Assembly (NCBI GenBank): GCA_010093705.1
Contig: MU006098.1
Coordinates: 634,666-698,665, forward strand
DNA length: 64,000 nt
Source: Patellaria atrata CBS 101060
Taxonomy: Eukaryota > Ascomycota > Dothideomycetes > Patellariales > Patellariaceae
Direction of reading: 5' to 3'
Notes under the pieces: generated by a model
Database searches by the model: none
Seen by the model: the letters and a program-made list of their open reading frames with translations, nothing else
What the model was told of the DNA's origin: nothing
Shown: positions 11,383 to 23,472 of the stretch, piece after piece
Layout of the letters: every line of letters starts with the position of its first letter
How positions within the stretch are numbered: the first letter of the stretch is position 1
Position numbers and translations under genes: made by a program

Positions 11383-12573
11383 CTATTCCTTTCCACACTC
11401 CTCCGCCCTAAGCCGCGGATCTCTCCCGCGACGTATAGAATCCTGCCTCCACTCCTCCAACTGCTTCCGGAGCGGGTCGACGAGCCTCTCCAACTCTTCT
11501 TTCCTACCACCCAGCGGTTTCTCCAACTGAGTAATCTCCTCTCCACTCTCCCCCCTATATTTTGCCTCTAAAATGGTCTCTTCCATCTCATGAATAAAAT
11601 CCAACTCCTTCTCCCACTTCCTCAGACTATACCTCTGCTCGAACCACGCATTGAACCTCTCCTCGCCGCCAAAACACACCCCAAACCCATCGCAGTAACA
11701 GATATGCATTTTGGGGCAGTGGATACTCTGCCCCGAAAATGCGAACTGCCATATATACTCCCACACCCTGCCGGCGACATAGTCGCTCAGTGAGGTTTTG
11801 AGGAGCCAGGAACGGTACCACACCCACTGTTCCAATGGAACACTTCGTATTCTCTCCCCGCTCACAGCAAACTGCGCACAGCACGGTTGCGCCAGGGTAT
11901 GCGGCAATGGGGCCCTGGGGCCGAAAATCTCGCTCCACACAGTTTTCAGAATGTCTTGCTCGGGCTTATCTTCATCTGGGCCCGCATTCGGTTGGATCCA
12001 GGCTGGACACCCAGGATCCCAGTGGCACCGGAGGTTCATGTATCCCTCTCTTTGCACGCGGTGGGGGTTCAGGTTCTTTACCATCTCGATCGCGTCGTAG
12101 TCGAGGAGCTCGTCGTTGTGCCATGCTTGCCTATGCGCGTGCATGAACACTGTGACGTCGGGGAGGGAAGCGTAGTTGTCGATTATATACGTCAGGTAAA
12201 TCATTGCTTCGTGACCTTTGTTTTGCGGGGGGTGTAGCGGGGCGGAGGGGTCGTCGGCGGTGTAGATTGCGAGTTGCAGGTTGGGAAGGGTGGAGAGTTC
12301 CGATGTCCAGGAGACATCGTCTTCGAGGGTACGGCCAAGGACCAGAGTTATGGTGAAGTTGTGGGTGGCAGGAAGGGGGGTTCCAGGATGGAAGGTGGGT
12401 TGAAGAGCCGGGGAAGTGGGAGGGCCTTGGGAGAGCAGGAGGGTTGGTTGATGGCGGTTGAGGGACTCATCTTGGACGGATTGAGGAAGATCGGAATGGT
12501 TTGAATAGAGAATGAGAAGAAGTATGGATGTTGAGAGGATGAGGAGAAATATGAATCGATGACGCGCTGGCAT
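11383..12573 (-). CDS. DUF3431 family type II membrane protein
   Basis: A single-exon gene of 396 residues with its ATG at 12573. Residues 6-24 (RFIFLLILSTSILLLILYS) form a signal anchor, followed by a Pro/Ser stem, so the bulk should lie in the secretory lumen or outside the cell. The core matches the fungal DUF3431 family: an LVLGR strand, IYTADD, NKGHEAMIYLTYIIDNY, and LPDVTVFMHAHRQAWHND. The family is generally regarded as glycosyltransferase-like, but I know of no assigned activity for this member. The C-terminal 90 residues are charged and probably coiled (KWEKELDFIHEMEETILEAK). Family call is firm, function inferred. Confidence 0.9.
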   Translation of the reverse strand: MPARHRFIFLLILSTSILLLILYSNHSDLPQSVQDESLNRHQPTLLLSQGPPTSPALQPTFHPGTPLPATHNFTITLVLGRTLEDDVSWTSELSTLPNLQLAIYTADDPSAPLHPPQNKGHEAMIYLTYIIDNYASLPDVTVFMHAHRQAWHNDELLDYDAIEMVKNLNPHRVQREGYMNLRCHWDPGCPAWIQPNAGPDEDKPEQDILKTVWSEIFGPRAPLPHTLAQPCCAQFAVSGERIRSVPLEQWVWYRSWLLKTSLSDYVAGRVWEYIWQFAFSGQSIHCPKMHICYCDGFGVCFGGEERFNAWFEQRYSLRKWEKELDFIHEMEETILEAKYRGESGEEITQLEKPLGGRKEELERLVDPLRKQLEEWRQDSIRRGRDPRLRAEECGKE

Positions 12574-13361
12574 TGTTTGTTGATGTTGAGATCGCCGTCG
12601 CTATGCGGGATGCCGCGGATTTTAGTAGTTACATCTCCTTGCAGAGCGAATAACGTAGGCGAAATTGATAACTATGAGATTTTATAGGTATTACGGAAAG
12701 ATCATGATAGAACATAGCCGATTAAACATAAATTTGATGAAAATGGTAGTTGTACAATAGAAAGTCGCAATGCAGTTGTACAGTACAGTACCATACAGTA
12801 ACGTTACACTATATTCGGAGATGAGCTTGCATGCCTTCTACGTGTAGGGTACGTAAGCTTTGACTTTACGCGCATAACTGAAGGTAAACTGGAAATAGTG
12901 TATAGCTCATAATGCCCTAAGAAGAGGGAAGTCGTAAAAGGATGAAGACGGATATGCAACAAACAAGTGCTCTCGAAACAGCGGACATCCCAAATTCACC
13001 TCCACCTTCCCCTCCACTAGGGTTCTACCCACTGCTTTTGTCGTGATATAACCAATCAGGGCACATATTACATTAGAACTTTTCAATTCGACAGATACCC
13101 GCAGCTTAAATATACATTTCCGTATCCACCGAATGCAAAAGGACCAAGGAATCCCAAGATATCCCTGAAAGCACCTGGATCGATGTGATTGCGCCGGTGC
13201 TCCGGCAGCCGCCCACAGCATGAAGATCATACAATATCCACCAAGAAGTATCAGTCCTGGAAGAGATGAGAACGTGAATGAAGGGAAATGACGAAGAAAA
13301 GGATATACAGCCCCGGATCACTCCGTCACCATTACTCCCACCCCTTCATCTAGCACACGTA
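12574..13361. other. intergenic, convergent/tandem gap
   Basis: This is the upstream region of the DUF3431 gene and the 3' flank of the PHD gene at 13362. It contains two overlapping GTACAGTAC motifs at 12778-12791 and no supported gene. Confidence 0.5.
12778..12791. repeat. overlapping GTACAGTAC motifs
   Basis: Two overlapping copies of GTACAGTAC, at 12778-12786 and 12783-12791, amount to tandem GTACA units. Part of the recurrent intergenic motif. Confidence 0.8.
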
Positions 13362-16300
13362 CTAATACATCCTCCTTCTTCTCTTCTTCTTACTTACCAC
13401 TGGTACTTTGACCTGCCCCTCCTCCTCTGGGGCATTTGGGACGTCTCCCATGTCCTCATCCACCAGTCCATCCAACTCGTCATCATCAAGCTCGCTCAGC
13501 TCCTCGCTCATACCTCTTAGTACCTCTCGTCCTGTCCATCTTTCATCGTGTATATGTGTACCAACCGGGTCGAAAGGTTCCAAATACCACGGGACTCCAC
13601 CATGCACTAATGGAGCTAAGAGATCCTTCTCGAAGCGTGGTGGTGTCAAAGGATCGGGATTTATGGCTGAGTGTAATGTGCTGGAGTTCGACAGCGCCGG
13701 TGCTGAATTCGGGCTGTTGTGGTTATGTTCATTCGAGTCTGCATCATGCATCTCGATGTCTGTGCTGCCGATCGGCAGTGCTGCTTCTCCAGGAATGAGT
13801 TGTAGTCTGATCGCCGCCTCATCGGTGATCTCATCCCGATTTTCGCTGTGATCCCGGGCCGCTACCATACCTTCAGCTGTATCACTATTGCGAAGCACGA
13901 TGTCAGACCCTATTTCAGTACCGCTGACACCGTTTTCCACTGGATGGCTAGCTTCGCGGCTTCGCGTAGTGGACGATATTGTGGGCGCATCTTTCTCGGC
14001 TACATCTTCGGTGGTAGAATAGCGATGAATATTACCATGTAAAATAGCCTCCAGGTCTTTTAGTTCCTTTTCGTAAGGTTTGCCACCTAGTTCAGCTTCT
14101 TTTCGAATAGCATCCTCGAGTGGGCCTTGAATTGCTTTGATGATGCGTTTCGCAAGCTTCTTGAGTTCTTTCTGTTCTGAAGTCAGTGTTTTCTGACCAT
14201 CTTTGACTCCACTCAATTGCTGATGAGCGTCATTGACGTCACTGAGGTTACTGAGACCAGTAACGTTGCTAAACACAGCACCCATGTCTCGTGAGAAAGT
14301 AGACACTGTCGTATAAGATCTTTCCGCAAGCTTCGCTTGTATTTCATCAAATTCTTTCCTAAAAATACCCTTCGGATCAAGACTAAGAACTGTTAGCTTT
14401 AAGTTGTTCAAAATAGTTCTCAGATAGTATCCTTACGTTTGAGCCCTCTCAAGTATCGGTCGCAGAAGCTTTGGAATGGGAAAATACACTACCTCAACGA
14501 TGCTTGAAAGGATGCCAACATCATTAAGTTTTAGTTTCTCCCTTTCTTTGAGCTTCTCGCAGAGTGATCGGACTTTCTCCATTTGTCCCTCCAACATCTC
14601 AGCGAATTCGATACGTCTCTGCAGCTTAGGACCTCCTGCAGCACCCATTGCTGCAAAGTCGCGGCGAGTTATTTCCATAGATGTGAATGTATCCATCTGG
14701 AGTTGTAAGCGCTTGAGAAGTGCTGCGCCCCGACGTGCTTCGCGCTTGAGAGTCCAGTATTTGCACGCTTCTGCAATGAAGTCCTTACGCTTACGGATGG
14801 AAAATCTTGCTAATGAGGTCTCAACATTGTGATAGACAGCGTGAGGCACAACAGGAGCACCTGAGGGTAATCTCCAGACCGCGCGTTGTGACTGTCCCCT
14901 TTTGCGCTTGTTGCTGCCAGACACAGCTGCAGCATCTTCGTGAGCGCCGTACTCATCCCCACCTTCGAGAGATGCTCCAATAGTAGCTGATCCCATTGTC
15001 AAAGCAGTCTGTTGGCTATCTGCCCATCGCCTACCTCTCATTGTATGTCGATAGTAGCTTTTAGCTTCTGCTGTGGCTGTTTCTACATCGTTTTCCCGCC
15101 GCCAGTCTGGAGGCACGTGCTTATCGCACAAGGCCTTTAACACACTAGCATCCATCGTGCCAGGCCCACCGTGAGATGATTTCATTTTGAGAAAGAGCCT
15201 AGCACGACGTGCACAAGTGACATGGAACGCTTGGAAGCAATTCTTGTTTCCACATTGGATACATGCACCCATCTTTTGGTTGCAAATATAGCAATTGAGC
15301 TTCCATCTTGATTTTGGTACTTTTTCGACGTCCATGACCGGCTCCATGAATGCAGTATTGCCAAGACTGACTTCAGGGATCCATATCGAGCATAGTAGAT
15401 GTGCCCACTTGAGCGTATTGGTCTGCTTAAACGCACCATCTACGTTTGGGCAGAAGATGCACGTTGGTGTACCACGGCCGATCAGCTGGCATTTTCGGCA
15501 CATCCACTGTCCCTCTGGAACATAGGGAACACCATAACATTCTTGGTGAACTGCCAAGTCACAGCCATCACAAAATACAATTGCGTTCGAATTATCGCAA
15601 TCACCGTCATCACAGATAGCACATTTCGAATCCTGTTCTTCACCTGCTCCAGCCGGTTCTCCGTTCACAGCAGCTGCAGAAGATGACCGTGGTCGATGGG
15701 TCTGAGGTGGCTTCGGATTAGGTTTAGGTATTCCTTAATATCACGTCAGTATGGTGCTAATGATAAGAATAAAGCAACTTACGTTTCTCTAATGCATGCC
15801 ATTCCTTTTCAATGACAGTCATCGTTATCTCAAAGAAAGCGGGTTTTATCGCTTCTACTTGTTCTTCTTTCCTATGCGCATTGTATGCCTCAAGCCACCT
15901 ATCATCTTGTTCGTCCATATCATATTCGACCCTGCCAATCGGAGCCGGCACTGAGTTTCCTCCGGTAGCGGTCTCTTTATCAGACGCTCCAGCTAACAGA
16001 TCTAGGTCTTCTTCAAGAGAACCTTCCGAATTTCGAACGAGTGATCTCCCTTTCGGAACAAATAAATCACTTTCTTGATACCCTACATTTGCCAGTGTTC
16101 TGTCGACATAGTTCACTTGCACTGACTCATCCTTCTCGTAAGCTTCGAACGGGTGGACCTCCTTCCAGTAAGGTTTCGGTAGAGTCAGCTTCTCTTTCGG
16201 ATTATGTGCGGGTATAGGTTGTATCCTTGGAGCTGGGGGTGAGCCGAGGCCGTTTAGCATATGGCTCGGATTTCGCGGAGGTCGCCCAGGCCTGCGTTTT

Positions 16301-16992
16301 ATAGGTGTGACAAATTTAGGGATGGGCTGGACATTGATTGTATCTTCGTCACGTAGGGTAATAGATTCGTCTTGGTTACCATTTGACGTTATTTGCTGCG
16401 CCAACAATGCCTGATCTATGGCAGACGCTGCACCACTTTCAGTAGCCAAATGGTTATTTTGATATAGAAAATTGCTGTTAAGAGGAGTAGATGGTTTCGT
16501 ATTGGCAGGGGTATATCCGTCCACTTCATCGGCGGAAAAGGTCATCAAAGGTAAGTCAAGGTCCAAGTCCGGGTGGAATTCTTCCCAACCACGCTCTTCG
16601 CGTGGTTTATAAACATCACTAGCTGCCGCAGCTGCAACCGCAGCAGAACTATATCTAGGTCTTGGAGGAGGTGGAGCCCTTTCCCGTCGGGGCCGGCTGT
16701 ACGTCGTAGGAGGGTTGGGTGTAGCCTTGGGGGATTGTGGCACAACCCCCTTCTCAAGATTCATACGGCCAACACGACCACGAGGGCCAGTGTAGTTGTA
16801 TCCACCAGGGCCACCGCCGCCGACCAGAGTTATGTTTCCATCATCATCAATATATCTTCCTCCACCGCCAGGCCCACCAGGTATATATCGCAGTTTCTTG
16901 TTCGAGGTTTGTTTTACCGAGGTATCGCCGTTGACCTTTCGGGAGGGAGTGCGCGAGGGACGTTTCTTTGGAATCGGGGATACCGGAGCCAT
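13362..16992 (-). CDS. NTO1: NTO1-like chromatin reader (EPL1-like region plus two PHD fingers)
   Basis: Three exons on the minus strand: 16992-15783, 15733-14437 and 14382-13362 (3528 bases, 1175 residues). The introns are 49 and 54 bp with GTAAG donors, and the second has a CTAAC branch point. Residues about 300-412 carry the enhancer-of-polycomb-like region (EYDMDEQDDRWLEAYN, then ALEKRIPKPNPK across the first splice). A C4HC3 PHD finger starts at Cys441 (CAICDDGDCDN, FCDGCDLAVHQECYG) and an extended Cys/His-rich second PHD follows to about residue 610 (WAHLLCSIWIPE). The third exon opens with a bromodomain-like fragment (AERSYTTVSTFSRDMGAVF). This order matches BRPF/Nto1, the reader subunit of NuA3-type histone H3 acetyltransferase complexes. 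The C-terminal 250 residues are acidic and disordered, ending in a basic patch. It is divergent from the cystinosin gene at 17731. Confidence 0.93.
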
Positions 16993-17730
16993 ATCACTAG
17001 AGTACGAGAGGAGCGCTTCGTTCAGTTTGTATTGATGTTAGTTGAGATCTGTGGAAGTGGCGCGCAAAGATGATCGACGAGGGGGTTAAATGAGGATACC
17101 GTTTGCGCGAGCGCGACGGCGTTTGAACCCACCGTGACTCATGAGTGTGCGCCCATGAATAACGTGAGGTTATCGGAATCTCTGTAGAGGTAAACGAGAA
17201 CAGGAAGTGCCAAGTCCGTCAAATGTCGCGTTGAAGATACAGTTGACGATGGAGGTGGTGATTAAGCGTGATGTTGAACTTGAAGAAGAGTCTTGGCAAG
17301 GCTAATCTATATTTGGATAGCGTTTGATGATCGCTGCAGAAAGGCGAGAGCTGGTTCTTGTCCGATGCAAACAGATGCATTTCAGGGTCAGAAACAAGCA
17401 TTTCGAAGAAAGCTGTTCAGATTGATCGTTTTCTTCCAGGTACCCGGAGGACTTACCTTAGCATAACGCCTGCCTCCGCTATCTGCTGACCTGCCAACTT
17501 GTCTGTATAACAAAGCCCTTATGTCTCACCCTTTCCTGTTATATTCTATCATGCGCTGCTGACATCTCTCTACACCGTATTTCTCGTCTTCATTATCAGA
17601 ATTGTTCATCACTCTACTGTTGAACTCATGATAGCTACGTGCAACTCGTTACAGCATACGCATCAACTACCTTTTATCCCTTTATTGTACAAGTACTACA
17701 CCATTATTCTACTCTTAAGGGATTATCAAG
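16993..17730. promoter_or_regulatory. bidirectional intergenic region between NTO1 and cystinosin genes
   Basis: A 738-bp gap between two divergent ATGs, so it must contain both promoters. I see no clear TATA box; the part next to 17731 is pyrimidine-rich. Exact promoter elements cannot be assigned by eye. Confidence 0.4.
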
Positions 17731-18758
17731 ATGATGGATTCTGAGGGTGTTGTGTTCCTCAAAGCAGTTTCGACGTAGGCGCCAAACCAATCTTTGAAAT
17801 TTTGATTAAGATAACAGGCTAACAAACGTAGCCTTTGTGGTTGGTCTTAGTATGATAACTTCTTTATTAAGTTGCAGACAACATGTTATATTGATATTAT
17901 GCTAGTTTTCTCGCGTGGTCCCTCTCTTTCTATCCTCAACCTTTCAAGAATTATATGCGTGGTTCTACGTCCGGTTTGACGTTCGATTTCCCTTTCATCA
18001 ATACCCTTGGTTTCGCATCGTACACCATCACTCAAGGCTGCCTTCTTTTTTCGCCTACAATACGAGCACAATATGCCAGCCGGCACCCAGCTTCTCCAAA
18101 ACCGACTGTGCAAGTCAACGATTTCGTATTCGCTTTACATGGATTCATTCTGTGTGTTATCACATACACCCAATTCTATCCCTGTATATGGGGATTGAAA
18201 GTCAGTTCGAGGACAAGAGCGAGTCGCCCGACGACCATAATCTTTTGGGGGTGTATAGCAGCAGTGCTATTAGCATGTTTCGTTGTCGAAGTGCATGGGA
18301 AAAACGGAGGCTACGACCCGAAAGGACTTGCATGGATTGATGTTGTGAGTGTCTCCCGATCAGAGCCTTCTATCTAGTACTTATTTGTCATCAAGATAAT
18401 CGTGCTGGGCTATGTGAAGCTTGTCGCAACACTCGTGAAGTACATCCCGCAAGTTAACAGTAATTATAGGAGGAAATCAACCGTTGGCTGGAGTATCGGG
18501 CAGATCCTCCTCGATGTTTCGGGCAGTATTCTGTCACTCCTGCAGCTTGTGATTGATTCTTCCCTTCAGGCGGATTGGTCAGGGATTACAGGCAACACAC
18601 CAAAACTGTTCCTTGCCAATATCACTTTGGTGTTCGATGCCATTTTCTTAACCCAACATTTTATCCTTTATAAAGATGCCACTAGCTCTAACGAGACATA
18701 TGAGGAGAGCGATTCGGATGACGATGTTACACAAGCGCAACCGTTACTTTCGGGTTGA
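17731..18758 (+). CDS. ERS1: cystinosin-family PQ-loop transporter
   Basis: Four exons: 17731-17774, 17832-17849, 17906-18344 and 18396-18758, giving 287 residues. The second exon is only 18 bases; without it the conserved opening [15 protein letters not shown] cannot be built, and with it the frame closes. The first PQ-loop is [22 protein letters not shown]; the second is [19 protein letters not shown], each followed by helices. [13 protein letters not shown] corresponds to the cystinosin middle region. Cystinosin exports cystine (with protons) from the lysosome or vacuole; yeast Ers1 is the homologue. The C-terminal tail is acidic (EESDSDDD). An in-frame ATG at 17734 is an alternative start. 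Introns are 57, 56 and 51 bp. Confidence 0.92.
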
Positions 18759-20536
18759 TATGTCTTGTAGAAACGACTTTTGTTTGTAACCTCGAGCCAG
18801 GGTAGATAATTTAGAGTACACTTGAGTGCTAGATACAACAGATGTAGTTATACTCTGACCTATCAGCCTCGATATTCCTCAGACTTTGTACGGTTTTTAA
18901 ATTTACTACTGGTAGGCCGTTGAGCGTGTAGTATCAAAAGAGCTCTACTGTCAGTACGGCCACGTCTGTATACGACTGAGAGTATTCCATATGCTCTCGA
19001 TTCCCCAAGAGCACACAAATCAACATCATAGGTTATTTGTGTACTACGCACTCCGCGTACGTCTTCGTCTTTCAGTGTGTTAAAATCAGAGATGAATAAC
19101 GAATTAGTGTATAGTACCATAGGTGAGAATATTCCTGGCAAGGGATAAGTACCATAGTGAAGGAGAAGATTACGTCGTGTCACGACAACACGATATTCAT
19201 CGCATTGTTCAGTTACATCAATCAAGCACTTTCACCTGAATCAGGCTGTTTCCTCCGATCCATATACTGTTATATTATAAGGGATCTTCATCTTTTCTGA
19301 GTATAGAGATTTCGATCCCGCGACTGTAGGACGATATTCCGTTAAGGGCCTCGGTTATAAACTTCGACGTCTTGACTCGGAAGAACTAACTAGTGCTCAA
19401 ACTTACCAAACACTAAAAGGACGTACCTGTGACGGAGGTTACGGTTCAACACAGTATTCGCCCAAAGCAGACATGATAAAGCGATCCAAAGCCGGGGTAA
19501 GGGGGTAGGTTATGATCTCCACATGGGTGCCACGGGGATTTGGTACCTGAAATCCGCACATCTTAAGGCCAACCATTCTTACCGCCACGGACGCGCTTCA
19601 AAGGGGTGGTAGCTTTTAGCAAATATGTGCTAACGTTCGCGCTCTCAATCCCTCACTCTCCCGATCTTGACCGCGGTCAACATCGTCAATAGAAACTCCG
19701 TGGATCGCGAGGATTTAAGCCTTCGAAGGTATGTCATTTTCTGATATTTTCTTCACGTTTAGATGATAATTGAGATGATCTGCATATATCCCCTGAATCA
19801 CAATTTTCTCGGCAGCGCATGTATGTGGCGTTTCATGATGCTTCGTTCATGTTTTCATGCATCGTCCCTTTCGCGGGGAAATGCCATTTTTCACTCTTGC
19901 TTTTGACGCGTTTGTTGGGGATTCTCAAGTTGTTTAAAGCACAAGCTATATTTGAGCCATGATATATGCAAACGAACTGAGGACTGACACAATAATTAGC
20001 GATAGATATTTACCTTTCACTTAAGGAGGCGACTTCAGCTTCGTCATTGAGCACAGCCTAGTTCATCGACTGATAGAACGTTAACGGCAAAGCAGAGAGT
20101 CCAAGAGTCCACAGACAGTTTTTCAATTATCCATCATAGCTCCGCATTAGATCGATCGGTAGTATTCGTAGTGTTGCTTCTACTGCAGTATGCATGAGTA
20201 GTTCACACTCGATGCAAAAGGCTTCCCGTTTTAATCTGAAGATCGAAACTATATCCACGTTGCCGGGTCCAAGGGGTCCATCTCAAGATTTCTTCAACTT
20301 AAGACCCTAGTCTCTCTGCCAAAAACGGTCGACAGATCTTGACGGCTAACTCGATGGGAGAGTCAGAGCTCAAGTCGACTAGGGACGAGACGCTGGTTGA
20401 GCATTCAACAGTGGTACGTGTATTACCCGAAACGTGTGTTCCCCAAGCTTAGTGTCATGTAACATCATGCGAGACCAAACCCATAAAGAGGGATGTTTGC
20501 CCCAAGAATCATTAAGAAAATTTCCCTTCACACACA
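18759..20536. other. 1.8 kb gene-free stretch
   Basis: No supported gene on either strand. The last part is the upstream region of the RGS-LOV gene; light-response elements could lie here but none can be assigned by eye. Confidence 0.45.
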
Positions 20537-22924
20537 ATGGCTCCATTCCGTGATATCAAGAAAAAGCGTTCTGCTTACAGCATTTTTCGACAGTATCCCG
20601 TAGCATCATCTAAACAATCCGGTGTATCAAAGGATGATTCGCGCCCAGTGACTGCGTTGAATGATTCTCCAATTCGAGCCGCCAGTCCCAAGGTACCACG
20701 ACCGAATTATGTTGCCAATTCAACAGTGAGAGACTTCCAGGAGACTCTCAATCCAGAACATCAACTGCAACCACCACGAACTCCAGTTCAAGACCAAACC
20801 ACACCTCACAACCTTCAGGTCGGTCTATCATCTGACGATGATGATGATGAGGTCACCACTCCTCCACAAGAGTTAACCCCTCGCGGAATACACATTCCAT
20901 CAAGAACGAGGTTAGAATTCAATCTAAAAGATTTTCGATAACGTTACTTACCTCTATTGGCGTAATAGTAGTGCGCAGAAGATTAAGAAGAGATTTCGCC
21001 CATCCAGTCGTAGCCAAAGCCGTCAGACCAGCTATTCTCTCCCCACGACCCCAGATTCCTATCCTAAAAGCTCGAGAGATTCTATTTTTTCGACCGAGAC
21101 TAGTATAACGGCTCCATCTGAACTTCCAGCATTACAGGCGAATACTTTGCCTGCTGAGGAAGCTTACAAGCTTGAACCGTTGGTTGAAGATGACCCTAAG
21201 TCCTACGATCTAATAGCTGCCGCGGATCTCGAAAACAGTAAGGAGTATTCCCTGGAAAGACGTTCAGAACAATTGTTTTCCCGCCAGCACCTCGAAGCTA
21301 TATTTGCCGACTCGGCCCAATTACAGAGGTTCACAGACTTTCTAGGGACAAAACGGTCTTCATCCATACCCGTGCTCATCTACTATCTCGATGCCCTGAA
21401 AGCGCTCAGGGCGATCAATTACGCCAATGCAGTTGCAGAAGCGCTGGAACCAATGGAAGGACACGAATTCTCAGAACATCCAGCAAGACCCACGGTAAAC
21501 TCTATTCTTGAAGAAAAGGCTGATAAAGCTTTCGAAGCTTTAGTCAAGGACGAGTTGCCCGCCTTTATAACCCACACTTTTACTGAGCTTGTGAGTGAGA
21601 GTATACACAGACGCATCACGGGGACATTACCTCCGCACCTGCGCGAAGCATCTGAAGGACTTGCGGAAGTATTTTGTCTCTCGGATCCCTCGCGACCAGA
21701 CAATCCTTTAGTGTTCGCTTCGGAAGGTAAGCTTACTGTTACTGTACTTTCGATCACTCATTAATCCTAGGCTAGAATTCCACCGCACGACACAGTATGG
21801 TGTTAGTTATGCTGTTGGGCGAAACTGTCGCTTTCTTCAGGGTCCGAAGACAAACCGGAACAGTGTTAGCAGGTTGAGAGACGCTATAAATGCTGGGAAG
21901 GAGGTCAGCGAGGTCTTCTTAAACTAGTAAGTCATTCACTTCACGCAAATACTGAATGATTCTGACGATAATCAGCCGTCGTGATGGGTCACCTTTCATG
22001 AATCTTTTAATGGTTGCACCTTTACTAGATTCCAAAGGAACTCTTCGTTATTTTATCGGTGCACAAGTCGATGTAAGCGGACTTGTCAAAGACTGCTCGG
22101 ATTTACCTGCTTTGAAGGCAATGCTGGAGAAGGACGACGCCAGCATCGTCGAGGATAAAGAAGAGACGGAAATAGACGAGTTCCAACGATTGTCAGAAAT
22201 GTTCAATCTTACGGAGCTGGATACCGTCCGACGTTACGGCGGACGCATGCACCGACAACAGATTGATGAAATCGATGACGCCGCCTCTATTATCCACCGT
22301 CCCCGTCTATTGCTGAAGCACTCTAGCCACGAGGAGTTCTCGAGACGAGCTAGTGTCGATAGCCGCAAGATGGGAAAGCTACAAGGCGTCTATCAGCACG
22401 TAAGTGACTCTAATACCCACTAAGTCCTCCCAATGACTGACGTATATCAGTACCTGCTTGTTCGCCCGTACCCTTCTCTAAGAATTCTCTTCACATCCCC
22501 ATCCCTCCGCGTTCCAGGTATCATGCAATCCCCTTTCCTGTCTCGTATTGGTAACCAAGGCCGCGTGCGGGAAGAGCTAGTCGCCGCTCTCGCAGAAGGC
22601 CGTGGCGTCACAGCTAAGGTCCGCTGGATGTCCTCAAGCGGGAATGAAGGCCGTAACCGTTGGATTCATTGCACCCCCTTACTTGGTAACAATGGCGGGG
22701 TAGGCGTATGGATGATCGTCATCGTGGATGATGAGAGTAGCTTAGCTGGTCGCAAGTTTCGTCAGGCGCCGCCGGTTGAGGCGCCGGTTGGTAGAAAGGT
22801 GAGGAGGGATAGAGATGAGTGGATGGGTGAGCATGCTCCGAGCCCGGTTGTTCATAAGGTGAGGTTGGAAGAAGGTTTCAGGCAGGGAAGTGTACATTCA
22901 ATGGACTCGTACGCTCTAGGGTGA
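20537..22924 (+). CDS. RGS-LOV blue-light photoreceptor (BcLOV4-like)
   Basis: Five exons: 20537-20910, 20969-21726, 21776-21926, 21976-22399 and 22451-22924 (about 726 residues); the second could begin at 20972 instead. Residues 1-190 are disordered with an acidic run. Residues about 220-370 form an RGS domain (FSRQHLEAIFADSAQLQRFTDFL, LIYYLDALKALRAINYANAV). A LOV domain follows: SEEFHRTTQYG, then GRNCRFLQGPKT with the flavin-reactive Cys near residue 395, then NYRRDGSPFMNLLM and YFIGAQVDVSG. A further PAS-like segment lies near residues 590-670. Fungal RGS-LOV proteins bind FMN and, in Botrytis BcLOV4, move to anionic membrane lipids in blue light; RGS domains act on G-protein alpha subunits. 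A GTGAGT donor at 22921 overlaps the stop, so a tiny last exon (22987-22993), changing the end to LGE, is possible. Confidence 0.93.
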
Positions 22925-23472
22925 GTGCTCTGGGGGGTAGTTTGGGATGAGGTTCTAAAAGGAATATTTGCACATGAATTGGATAGGGAATAACATGGAA
23001 GGGCTCTCAGGACATAGAGAGATCATGGAGGTAATATCTGGACGATACCCATTCTGCGATACATCTTCTAGGGAATCTTGTACTGTACATTGGTTCTACG
23101 AATTGGTATAGTACAGCATCTGGAAACTAGAAATCTGCTTGTACTGTACATATGTTACACGAAATACGAGAGTATGGGAACTGATCTGGAGTCTGTTCCC
23201 TTTTTATATGCGGTTACTGCTGTCTAATATATGCAAGCCCGGGGGCGTATCGTAAATTGGCGAGTCATGGCTTTCCATCTTCACTTTGCGCTCTTGCCCC
23301 ACTGACAGAGCTAAATAAATCATTCTCTCACACATTGATCCCCCTCACCATACCAGCATAAGAGTTTTTGTTCCTATCGTCGGGTATCCACCATAACGCA
23401 CAACCCAATTCCCTTTTTGTAACCGTTACACCCTCCGCAATCACACATCCTCCCCGCACAAAACCGGCAACG
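22925..23472. other. intergenic gap with two GTACTGTAC motifs
   Basis: A 548-bp gap. It has GTACTGTAC at 23080-23088 and again at 23141-23149, both in the same orientation. No gene seen. Confidence 0.5.
23080..23149 (+). repeat. GTACTGTAC motif pair (direct)
   Basis: Two identical CTTGTACTGTACAT contexts 61 bp apart, at 23078 and 23139. Members of the recurrent intergenic 9-mer. Confidence 0.8.

Noticed and set aside
11798-12237. Plus-strand frames of 100-116 codons
   Set aside because: They are antisense shadows of the DUF3431 gene.
13408-13851. Plus-strand Ser-rich frame
   Set aside because: It is the antisense of the acidic tail of NTO1.
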